NCBI RefSeq assembly: GCF_050948175.1
Contig: NC_135199.1
Coordinates: forward strand, 4,282,501 to 4,346,500
Length of the DNA: 64,000 nt
Reading direction: 5' to 3'
Source of the DNA: Xylocopa sonorina
Taxonomy: Eukaryota; Arthropoda; Insecta; Hymenoptera; Apidae
Part shown: positions 14,881-22,575 of the stretch, in pieces
How positions within the stretch are numbered: position 1 is the first letter of the stretch
Layout of the letters: each line of letters starts with the position of its first letter
Notes under the pieces: generated by a model
The model's database searches: none
Seen by the model: the letters and a program-made list of their open reading frames with translations, nothing else
What the model was told of the DNA's origin: nothing
Program-made: the position numbers and the translations under genes

Positions 14881-14884
14881 CTGG
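14881..14884. repeat. Target-site duplication, left copy (ctgg)
   Basis: The four bases before the 5' LTR are repeated exactly at 20393-20396 after the 3' LTR. A 4-bp duplication is usual for CsRn1-clade Ty3/Gypsy integrases. It shows that both element ends are intact and come from one insertion event. Confidence 0.85.
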
Positions 14885-15080
14885 TGTGGCGGCTACGATT
14901 CCTGGTATTTTCGAGTCGTAAATTCTCTAAAGAAATAACAATGCGTTCCTACGACACAGCGCAGGTCTGGCCACCGCGGGTTAGCACTTGGCGACCAGGC
15001 CCGCGCGTTTCCTAAACCCGATACCCGTCTGGTTTGTGTCCATCATCTGGGCCAAGCAATTGTTTCCCTTAAGATTTCGT

Positions 15081-15104
15081 CGCGACTGAGCATTGCCAGT
15101 CGCG
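15081..15104. repeat. LTR hairpin, 8-bp perfect arms
   Basis: cgcgactg and cagtcgcg are exact reverse complements separated by eight bases. The copy in the 3' LTR is at 19880-19903. A smaller palindrome of the same kind (gtcgc-gta-gcgac) lies at 15429-15441. They could be protein-binding sites or RNA folds in the transcript; function is not known. Confidence 0.65.
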
Positions 15105-15280
15105 TACGATAGATCCTTGAACGTGGTTTATTTATGACCAATTTCCGTCCGTTACGTTTCGTGGAAACGTTCACTCTCCTCGTCTGTGCATCCATCCTTT
15201 TCATACTGGGATTTCCCATCCTTTTCTATACGCATTTTTAAGGGACGACATTTTCGTCCTCGCGACAGTTCGATTCGGAC

Positions 15281-15348
15281 AGTTCGGTTAGAACGACGCA
15301 AGCACATAGTTCTGTTAGAACAACGCTAGCATATAGTTCGGTTAGAAC
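15281..15348 (+). repeat. 27-bp tandem repeats inside the LTR
   Basis: Two 27-bp units (15281-15307 and 15308-15334), which differ at a few bases, are followed by the first ~14 bases of a third. Each unit begins agttc-(g/t)-gttagaac. Related gttcg/gagaac fragments continue to about 15375. Repeated short boxes in an LTR are often enhancer elements or transcription-factor sites; that role is inferred. The 3' LTR copy is at 20080-20147. Confidence 0.7.
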
Positions 15349-15598
15349 AGTTCGGCGAGAACACCCTGTTCGTTAGAGCAGCCTCCATATTCGTCAAGAA
15401 TTGTGAGGTCAAGTTGAGTTTCACTAGAGTCGCGTAGCGACGTAAAAGAAATCGTAGCCGTAGCACCGCCCCCAACATTAAGAACTATTGTTTTATTATT
15501 GTTTCGCTATTGTTAACTGTTGTTGATTGTTTTATATTAAATTGTGGGCAAAAAGGTCGAGTGTGGTTCCTTACTCCCGTTACATTGCCCTCAATTAT

Positions 15599-15616
15599 TG
15601 GTGACCCCGACGTGAT
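15599..15616 (+). other. Primer-binding site complementary to tRNA-Trp
   Basis: Eighteen bases starting tggtgacccc, five bases after the LTR, match the complement of the 3' end (including CCA) of animal tRNA-Trp. The tRNA sequence is known from memory, not searched. tRNA-Trp would prime minus-strand DNA synthesis. This primer is characteristic of the CsRn1 clade. The rest of the leader, 15617-15700, has no other recognised signal. Confidence 0.85.
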
Positions 15617-15700
15617 CACCGAACGTGTAGTGCGGTAGTGATCCGTCGTAACATATAACAGTAGTGCGGAACGTTTTTTTGGTTGGTGCGTAACATCATT

Positions 15701-16546
15701 ATGGCTACACCATCTCACTCCGGTGCCTCCGTGGATCGCGTGGCCGTCCGTCTACCGGATTTTTACGCAGCGGATCCGGAGATGTGGTTTACTATCGCGG
15801 AACGCAGTTTCGAGGCCGCAGGAGTAACCACGGAGCACACCAGGTACGGCTATATCCTCGGTGCGTTGCCAACGCAGTACTCCATGGAGGTGAGAGACAT
15901 TATCATGAATCCACCCGCCGCCACGCCGTACCAGAAGCTGAAGACGGAGCTGATCCGCCGGTTGAGCTCGTCGCAGGAGCAGAAGACCCGGCGCCTCCTG
16001 GAATCCGAGGAAATGGGCGACAGAAGACCGTCGCAATTTCTGCGCCACCTCCGAAACCTGGCCGGTACGACCGTATCGGACAACGTGCTGAAGACCCTGT
16101 GGATGGGTCGGCTACCTGCGAGCCTGCAGCTGATTCTCGCCACGATGCGGGACGCGGAGTTGGACCGCATTGCGGAAGTGGCGGACGCCGTGTCCGAAAC
16201 CTACCACGGCAGCGCCAAGATCGCGGTAGCTTCCGCCACCGCCGGAGCGGCCGACGGAAATACACATGGAAGCGGTAGCGCTGACGCCTCGGTTCACGAG
16301 TGTATTAGTCAGCTGCGAGAAGAAATCGCGACCCTCCGCAGAGAAGTGAACCGGGGAAGGCCTTCGCGACGTGACGGAGAGCGGGGAAGATCACCTCGAC
16401 GTTCGCGATCCGGTTCAGCTGCCCGACGACGCCTCGAGCTACGAGGAGGTAGGTGTTACTACCATTGGAAATTCGGCTCGCAGGCCCATATCTGCACACC
16501 GCCGTGCAACTGGCACTCGTCGGGAAACGCCAAGGGCAGTCGTTAA
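15701..16546 (+). CDS. Gag structural protein of the LTR retrotransposon
   Basis: 281 codons from ATG 15701 (cattATGgct context) to TAA 16544-16546. A longer frame exists only through an upstream TTG and is not used. Gag forms the virus-like particle that packages the element RNA. Residues ~1-170 form the capsid-like part: a tryptophan-containing PEMWF segment early, then helices with QFLRHLRNLAG and LWMGRLPASL, the usual pattern of Ty3/Gypsy Gag capsids. Residues ~205-225 look like a short coiled coil (QLREEIATLRREV). Next comes an arginine/serine-rich nucleocapsid stretch. Near the end is one zinc knuckle, C252-x2-H255-x9-C265-x3-C269. This is CHCC rather than the usual retroviral CCHC and is a known mark of CsRn1 elements. 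The last codons carry the frameshift signal into pol. The frame is intact. Confidence 0.93.
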   Translation: MATPSHSGASVDRVAVRLPDFYAADPEMWFTIAERSFEAAGVTTEHTRYGYILGALPTQYSMEVRDIIMNPPAATPYQKLKTELIRRLSSSQEQKTRRLLESEEMGDRRPSQFLRHLRNLAGTTVSDNVLKTLWMGRLPASLQLILATMRDAELDRIAEVADAVSETYHGSAKIAVASATAGAADGNTHGSGSADASVHECISQLREEIATLRREVNRGRPSRRDGERGRSPRRSRSGSAARRRLELRGGRCYYHWKFGSQAHICTPPCNWHSSGNAKGSR

Positions 16547-16582
16547 TGACGGCGGACGACGCTGCCCCGACGAATCGCCGTC
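16522..16582 (+). promoter_or_regulatory. Predicted -1 ribosomal frameshift signal: GGGAAAC heptamer plus H-type pseudoknot
   Basis: GGGAAAC at 16522-16528 is in the X-XXY-YYZ register of gag (codons GGA, AAC), 15 nt before the gag stop, and slips into the pol frame. A 5-nt spacer follows. Stem 1 pairs 16534-16543 with 16559-16567: nine pairs, with T16540 bulged. Stem 2 pairs 16548-16554 with 16576-16582: seven pairs, with one more possible G-U at 16555/16575. Loops are about 4 nt (16544-16547), 4 nt (16555-16558) and 8 nt (16568-16575). Heptamer, spacer and pseudoknot match the classic retroviral design. Pairings were worked out by hand and no folding energy was computed. Confidence 0.8.
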
Positions 16583-19500
16583 TATTTGTAGTCGATTACG
16601 CGACGAAGACGCAGTTTTTGGTCGACACAGGCGCCGACCTCTGTGTAATCCCGAGAGCGATGGCTCGTGGCAATCGGGAAAAGTCGCAGTATCTTCTCTA
16701 CGCGGCGAACGGGACGGAGATCCCTACGTACGGGACAGTGACGATAACCTTAGACCTCGGGCTACGCCGCGCGTTCACCTGGCGTTTTGTGGTAGCCGAG
16801 GTAAGAAAACCCATAATTGGTGTGGACTTTTTGTACCATTATGGGTTACTAGTCGATGTGCGAAATCGTCGTCTGTTGGATCAGACGACGTCAATATCAG
16901 TGTCCGGTTGGACGACCAAGCAGGCCTCGTCGATTCCGAGCATTAAAACCGTGCTTGGCGGTTCGATGTTCCACGAGGTGCTGCAAAAATTCCCGGAGAT
17001 CACTCGGCCAGAGGGATCACCGTCGCAGACTGCACATTCGACCGTGCATTACATCCGCACGACACCGGGGCCGCCAGTGACAAGCAAACCCCGCCGACTC
17101 GCACCTGATCGGCTGAAGGCGGCGAAAAAGGAGTTCGAAACTATGATGCAGCTAGGCATCGTTCGACCGTCGGAGAGCAGCTGGTCTTCTCCGTTGCACA
17201 TGGTGCCGAAGAAAGGAGAGGACGAATGGAGACCCTGTGGCGATTACAGGGGTCTCAACGCACGGACGCTGCCCGATAGATACCCGGTGCGGCATATCGA
17301 GGACTTCGCGCAGGCACTTCATGGTAAGACGATATTCTCTACCATCGACTTAGTGCGTGCATACAATCAGATTCCCGTCGCCGCGGAAGACGTGCATAAG
17401 ACCGCGATAACGACACCGTTCGGGCTGTTTGAGTTCCCGTTCATGTCGTTCGGACTACGTAACGCGGCACAGACTTTCCAACGATTCATCGATGAAGTGT
17501 TACGCGGGTTGGACTTTTGTTATGCGTACATCGATGACATCCTCGTCGCCTCATCGTCCGAAGAGGAGCACCGACAGCACCTGGAGGAGCTGTTTAAGCG
17601 GCTGAAGCAATACGGCGTGGTGGTTAACCCGTCGAAATGCCACTTCGGAAAGTCCGAGGTTAAGTTTTTGGGCTACCTCGTTAACGGCGAAGGTTCTCGG
17701 CCGTTAGAAGACAAGGTGGAGGCCATCGCGAGATACCCGCAGCCTACCACAGCGAAGCAGCTACGGCAGTTCCTAGGTATGCTAAACTTTTATAGAAGGT
17801 TTATACCTAGGGCCGCACAGGTGCAGGCGCCCCTGAACGACCTGTTACACGATGGCGTCAAGGGTCGGGCGCCGGTCAACTGGACCCCCGAAGCAGCAGC
17901 GGCTTTCGAAGAGTGCAAGCAAGGCCTTGCACAAGCCGCGCTGCTAGCACATCCTAAGGCGGACGCGCCTCTGTCGCTGACATGCGACGCATCAGACTTC
18001 ACCGTTGGTGGGGTCCTCCAACAACGCAACGGCGATCATTGGGAGCCGTTAGCCTTCTTCTCGAAAAAACTCAGCCCCACCGAGAAGAATTACGGGGCCT
18101 ACGACCGAGAGCTGCTGGCGATCTACCTGGCTATTAAACATTTCCGCCACATGGTGGAGGCGCGAACGTTCACGGTGTTTACTGATCACAAACCCATCAC
18201 GTTCGCGTTCAGGCAGAAGCCGGAGAAATGCACGCCCAGGCAATTTCGCTACCTGGACTTTATAAGCCAGTTCACGACGGATATACGTCATATCGCCGGC
18301 AAGGATAACATCGTCGCTGACGCCCTATCCAGAGTGGAAACGCTAGAGGAAGCGTTGGACTACGACGCGCTAGCGCAATCGCAGAGCAGCGACGAAGAGC
18401 TGCAGGCATACCTGCGTGACAACACCGGGACCACGCTCCACCTGAAGAAGGTGACCCTGCCAGGGACCAGTACCAGCGTCTATTGTGACGCATCAACGGA
18501 GACCATGAGGCCTTACATCACTGGACCATTTAGACGAGCGGCCTTCAACGCCGTCCACCGCCTGGCGCATCCCGGAATCAACGCGACGGTCAAACTCGTA
18601 ACGGAGCGTTACGTTTGGCCGTCCATCAAGAAGGACTGCCGAGAGTGGGCTCGAAGTTGCCTGGAATGCCAACGGTGCAAGGTGACACGGCACGTGCAAG
18701 CACCGCCAGGCAACTTCGCAACGCCCTCAGGGAGGTTCGAACATGTACATTTGGACATTGTAATTTTACCGATGTCTGAAGGTTTCAGGTATTGCCTCAC
18801 CTGCATCGACCGCTTCAGCCGTTGGCCTGAGGCGATACCCCTGAGGGACCAGGAGGCAGCCACCGTGGCGCGGGCATTTTACGAGGGTTGGATCAGCCGG
18901 TTCGGCACGCCCGCGAGGATCACCACCGATCAAGGTAGGCAATTTGAGTCGCACCTTTTTAAACACCTTACGGAGTTGACAGGTACGACCCACTGGAGGA
19001 CCACGGCCTACCACCCGGCAGCCAATGGCATGGTGGAACGTTTCCACCGACAACTGAAGGCAGCGATCCGCTGCCACGCCAACACCACATGGACGGAGGT
19101 GCTACCAACCATCCTGCTGGGCATCAGGGCAGCATGGCGAGAGGACCTCCACGCGACATCGGCGGACCTTCTATACGGCGAGTCTCTACGCCTGCCCGGC
19201 GAATTCCTCGCCCCACATCCGGAAGGAGCGGACCACCGTCCAGAGGACTTCGTCCAACGACTGCGCCAGCATTTCCGCAGCATCGCTCCGGCTGCTGGCA
19301 GTCGACACGGCACACGCCGTACTTTCATCTTTAAAAATCTACCGGAGGCGGACTACGTCTTCTTACGCAACGACGCGGTTAAAGGGATCCTGCAACCGCC
19401 GTACGATGGACCGTTCAAGGTCCTGTCAAGGACCGAGAAATTCTACACCCTGGACATCAGGGGCAAGCGGTCAACGGTCAGTATTGACCGCCTGAAGCCA

Positions 19501-19656
19501 GCCTACGTCATCCAGGACGCGGATGATAGGCCAACGTACCACACGCCGCCCGAAGAACCACGGACCCCGTCAGCGGCAACCGTCCCGGAGGCACCACTCA
19601 GGACGACACGATCCGGGAGACGCGTTCGTTTCCCCGATCGTCTACAATTATCGTGA
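16546..19656 (+). CDS. Pol polyprotein: protease, reverse transcriptase, RNase H, integrase
   Basis: The pol frame is -1 relative to gag and overlaps its 3' end. It is probably entered by frameshifting at 16522-16528. An in-frame ATG at 16546 overlaps the gag stop (TAATG), gives 1036 residues and is used for numbering. Protease: DTG at 27-29, followed by an IIGVDF motif. Reverse transcriptase: FSTIDL with catalytic D268, and YIDD at 328-331. RNase H: D481 (CDAS), E522 (YDREL), D547 (TDHKP) and D592 (ADALSR). Integrase: zinc-binding H671-x3-H675-x29-C705-x2-C708, then the D737, D795, E831 triad with 35 residues between the last two, then a GPF module at 955 (PPYDGPFKVLSR). The tail is basic and proline-rich. 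Pol copies the RNA into DNA and integrates it. No stop, frameshift or lost catalytic residue is visible, and there is no env after the stop. Confidence 0.95.
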   Translation: MTADDAAPTNRRLFVVDYATKTQFLVDTGADLCVIPRAMARGNREKSQYLLYAANGTEIPTYGTVTITLDLGLRRAFTWRFVVAEVRKPIIGVDFLYHYGLLVDVRNRRLLDQTTSISVSGWTTKQASSIPSIKTVLGGSMFHEVLQKFPEITRPEGSPSQTAHSTVHYIRTTPGPPVTSKPRRLAPDRLKAAKKEFETMMQLGIVRPSESSWSSPLHMVPKKGEDEWRPCGDYRGLNARTLPDRYPVRHIEDFAQALHGKTIFSTIDLVRAYNQIPVAAEDVHKTAITTPFGLFEFPFMSFGLRNAAQTFQRFIDEVLRGLDFCYAYIDDILVASSSEEEHRQHLEELFKRLKQYGVVVNPSKCHFGKSEVKFLGYLVNGEGSRPLEDKVEAIARYPQPTTAKQLRQFLGMLNFYRRFIPRAAQVQAPLNDLLHDGVKGRAPVNWTPEAAAAFEECKQGLAQAALLAHPKADAPLSLTCDASDFTVGGVLQQRNGDHWEPLAFFSKKLSPTEKNYGAYDRELLAIYLAIKHFRHMVEARTFTVFTDHKPITFAFRQKPEKCTPRQFRYLDFISQFTTDIRHIAGKDNIVADALSRVETLEEALDYDALAQSQSSDEELQAYLRDNTGTTLHLKKVTLPGTSTSVYCDASTETMRPYITGPFRRAAFNAVHRLAHPGINATVKLVTERYVWPSIKKDCREWARSCLECQRCKVTRHVQAPPGNFATPSGRFEHVHLDIVILPMSEGFRYCLTCIDRFSRWPEAIPLRDQEAATVARAFYEGWISRFGTPARITTDQGRQFESHLFKHLTELTGTTHWRTTAYHPAANGMVERFHRQLKAAIRCHANTTWTEVLPTILLGIRAAWREDLHATSADLLYGESLRLPGEFLAPHPEGADHRPEDFVQRLRQHFRSIAPAAGSRHGTRRTFIFKNLPEADYVFLRNDAVKGILQPPYDGPFKVLSRTEKFYTLDIRGKRSTVSIDRLKPAYVIQDADDRPTYHTPPEEPRTPSAATVPEAPLRTTRSGRRVRFPDRLQLS

Positions 19657-19670
19657 TTGGATCAATCACT

Positions 19671-19683
19671 GGCAGGGGGGTGA
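19671..19683 (+). other. Polypurine tract
   Basis: A G-rich purine tract (ggcagggggg, then tga) lies directly before the 3' LTR and 14 bases after the pol stop. It would prime plus-strand synthesis. It is short and has a C and a T, so the exact RNase H cut is uncertain. Confidence 0.7.
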
Positions 19684-20392
19684 TGTGGCGGCTACGATTC
19701 CTGGTATTTTCGAGTCGTAAATTCTCTAAAGAAATAACAATGCGTTCCTACGACACAGCGCAGGTCTGGCCACCGCGGGTTAGCACTTGGCGACCAGGCC
19801 CGCGCGTTTCCTAAACCCGATACCCGTCTGGTTTGTGTCCATCATCTGGGCCAAGCAATTGTTTCCCTTAAGATTTCGTCGCGACTGAGCATTGCCAGTC
19901 GCGTACGATAGATCCTTGAACGTGGTTTATTTATGACCAATTTCCGTCCGTTACGTTTCGTGGAAACGTTCACTCTCCTCGTCTGTGCATCCATCCTTTT
20001 CATACTGGGATTTCCCATCCTTTTCTATACGCATTTTTAAGGGACGACATTTTCGTCCTCGCGACAGTTCGATTCGGACAGTTCGGTTAGAACGACGCAA
20101 GCACATAGTTCTGTTAGAACAACGCTAGCATATAGTTCGGTTAGAACAGTTCGGCGAGAACACCCTGTTCGTTAGAGCAGCCTCCATATTCGTCAAGAAT
20201 TGTGAGGTCAAGTTGAGTTTCACTAGAGTCGCGTAGCGACGTAAAAGAAATCGTAGCCGTAGCACCGCCCCCAACATTAAGAACTATTGTTTTATTATTG
20301 TTTCGCTATTGTTAACTGTTGTTGATTGTTTTATATTAAATTGTGGGCAAAAAGGTCGAGTGTGGTTCCTTACTCCCGTTACATTGCCCTCA
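19684..20392 (+). repeat. 3' LTR (709 bp)
   Basis: Appears identical to the 5' LTR at 14885-15593. It should provide transcript termination. Identity of both LTRs is the main evidence for a recent insertion, because they are made equal at insertion and drift afterwards. Confidence 0.96.
20335..20340 (+). terminator. Possible polyadenylation hexamer ATTAAA in the 3' LTR
   Basis: ATTAAA, the commonest variant of AATAAA, is followed after ~20 nt by a GT-rich stretch (gtgtggttcc), the usual layout of a poly(A) site. The same hexamer is at 15536-15541 in the 5' LTR. No AATAAA was seen in the LTR. Confidence 0.4.
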
Positions 20393-20396
20393 CTGG
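20393..20396. repeat. Target-site duplication, right copy (ctgg)
   Basis: Matches 14881-14884. The host sequence continuing from here (20393-20407) is itself a small palindrome, ctggg-aataa-cccag. Confidence 0.85.
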
Positions 20397-22539
20397 GAAT
20401 AACCCAGTGGGGAATAGCGGTCTTAATGTAACGCGAACGCATCGGAAGAAATACTCGAATTGTTTTGTCGATAATGGTTAGTAGAATAATTGGCAGGCAA
20501 CAGATGGTTTACCGTTGCGAAAATGGAACGACGATAAACACATTAAAAAAAGACTGATTACCGATCTCTTATTTTTTGAAGAGCTATTCGTAACGTTTGT
20601 GTGGCAGTTGCAGAAAATTACGTATAATTGGAAATGTAATTAGCGTTTAAATGTCATTCCGTGTCAATTTCTCTGCAATGCGGCACTCGGTTTTCAAAAT
20701 TACAAGTTGCATTCGGCGGAAAAACAGTTTTAAAAAAACCATGGTGACGAGCGAGCGTACCAGAAAATGCATCGTCAAACGTTCAAAGAAACGTTAAAAA
20801 TTCCACTCTTTTGCTAATTAATATTAAATACTTCAAAGCTTTCCAATATCCTCAATTGCGCGTACCAAGCGTCAGCCTGCCATGCAGCCAACGATATAAA
20901 TTGGCCGACTAAGTGAGTTCAAATTCGACTGCGACAAAATTTAGCTGCAATTCTGCGCGCAATAAATTAACCATTTTCTTAGCGCATAGAAAGAACGTGC
21001 AGAATGGCACAAAAAAAAATGCACAGCCGATAAAATATCTGCACTGAAAAAGTGAATCGATAGAAGAACTATCCCAAGAAACTAAAAGTATTAAAAGTAG
21101 ACCATTGAGGAAAATCGATAAGGATCCAGCGAAGGTCCTCGCGAACAAATCACGCGGATCGCAACGACTCGAGTCCACAATTTTCACTTAATCCTTCATC
21201 GACGATCGCTCCGCCACCCCGTCACCACTCGAGCACGGTACACCCATCGAGCGTGCCATTTTCTTCCTCCTGTAGAGGGATCTTGTCAAGGGAAGCTCGC
21301 CAGGTAATTATCCCCTCGATCTGACTTCTCATACCACGGACTAGCTCGCGCAGCGATCACCCTCTGCCGAGTCTTTCGCCTCGGTTTCATCCCACTGTTC
21401 TCCTCCGACCCCATTTCTTCCGCGCCACCCGGCCAACTTCGATCCCTTTGATCAGGGAGCCTGGGCTGACGATGCGGCCCGTACTCTTCATCCAAGCGAA
21501 ACGACGCCGCGCGGAATCGCTCCGTTTCCTCGGATCGAATCCGGCAGTGATCATTTATTAGCTTCGAACCGCCGCCAGCTCGTTTCCACGGCCAATTATC
21601 CCGTTCAAGTGGATCATTCGCGGGCTGTTATACCGTTAATGATTCGATTTAAATACGAGGCCAGAGGCGAGTAGTATAATTGTTTGGACTGCGTGGATTC
21701 GTTCGTCGAAAAAGACTCTGTTCGTCTCGTCCGATTGTGAATTATTTTCTATCGGAATGGAATCGATGTCTCGTTTAACAGGTCTCGAATTAGAACGAGC
21801 CTTGACGTCAAACGTTAACCGCGAACCCCTGGAATCGTTGTTGAGGCTGGTTCGAATGCCAGGATCGTGGGTCGTCTAATTTTAAGATCGGCTGTCTGTA
21901 TTCGTGGAATGTCGTGGCTTCGGGATCCAATCTTGGCCGTCGAGCGAGGGGGGAAAGCTCTCGGTTAGGATAGTGGGAATTCGGGGTGCAGAAATATATA
22001 GCGTCTGATGCAAGGATGCACGGAGACGCTAATTGCGAATTAATAAGACATCGAGTGGCTAGACGGTTGTGTTCAAACGAAACTCGATAAGTTCGTATAA
22101 ATTATTTCATCGAATGAAATGAAACTGTTGGGAAAACTGCGCGATAGAAAGACACGATCGTTCGTTCAATTACCAATACCTACAATCGTTGTACGGCTTA
22201 TCTTAAATTTCGTTAGAAACCTCGATAACAGCGAATCGAACGGTACCGAGGATATCTTCGATGAAGCAAAAGAGGGTAAACTGAAAATAGGGAACGTTGC
22301 AATTACGGGGCGGGAAGAGAAACTTCTGGCATTCCGAGGAAGCGTTTAGACAGCTCGCCGCCTAATGACAGCAGTAGCCGTGGCTGAGCGATCCGGTTAT
22401 GACATTCTAAAGCCGGTGGGAACGAGAAACGGAGGGAAACAGGGGGCACAGAAGGTCCGTGTATCGTAAAAACCGGCGAACCGCTCGTGCAACTTCCTTC
22501 TTCGCATTTCAACCGGCATTAATCCTTCAAGGTAGTATA

Positions 22540-22544
<5 letters not shown>

Positions 22545-22572
<28 letters not shown>
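22545..22572. repeat. (CT)14 microsatellite
   Basis: Fourteen uninterrupted CT units. Followed by more pyrimidines and gtctccag at 22594-22601, it mimics a splice acceptor on the + strand, but no plausible exon with a donor follows. Confidence 0.9.

Positions 22573-22575
<3 letters not shown>

Larger units (their letters stand above)
14885..15593 (+). repeat. 5' LTR (709 bp)
   Basis: It starts TGTGGCGG and ends CCCTCA, so it has the TG...CA ends of retroviral-type LTRs. It appears identical to 19684-20392 over its whole length (offset 4799). It should carry the promoter (U3) and the start of the transcript (R/U5). I see no clear TATA box. It contains two small inverted repeats, a tandem repeat block and an ATTAAA polyadenylation-type hexamer, listed separately. 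Confidence 0.96.
14885..20392 (+). mobile_element. Full-length Ty3/Gypsy LTR retrotransposon, CsRn1 clade
   Basis: The element is 5508 bp: 5' LTR, tRNA-Trp primer-binding site, gag, pol (PR-RT-RH-IN), purine tract, 3' LTR. It is flanked by ctgg duplications. I read the two 709-bp LTRs against each other line by line and saw no difference, so insertion is recent. Both reading frames are open to their natural stops and all catalytic motifs are present. CsRn1 assignment rests on four seen traits known for that clade: tRNA-Trp priming, a CHCC instead of CCHC Gag zinc knuckle, a 4-bp target duplication and no env. It is transcribed on the + strand, opposite to the Kazal exon. It may be autonomous, with the caveat that expression cannot be judged from sequence. 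A precise family name needs comparison with a repeat library. Confidence 0.95.

Noticed and set aside
16371..16946. 191-codon + frame and other frames overlapping gag and pol, including - strand ones
   Set aside because: Shadow frames of the GC-rich retrotransposon genes; no domains and no starts of their own.
19657..19683. Possible env gene after pol
   Set aside because: Only 27 bases separate the pol stop from the 3' LTR, so there is no room for env.
21845..21880. tRNA T-arm-like sequence (ggttcgaatgcc)
   Set aside because: No A box, anticodon arm or acceptor stem pairs around it.
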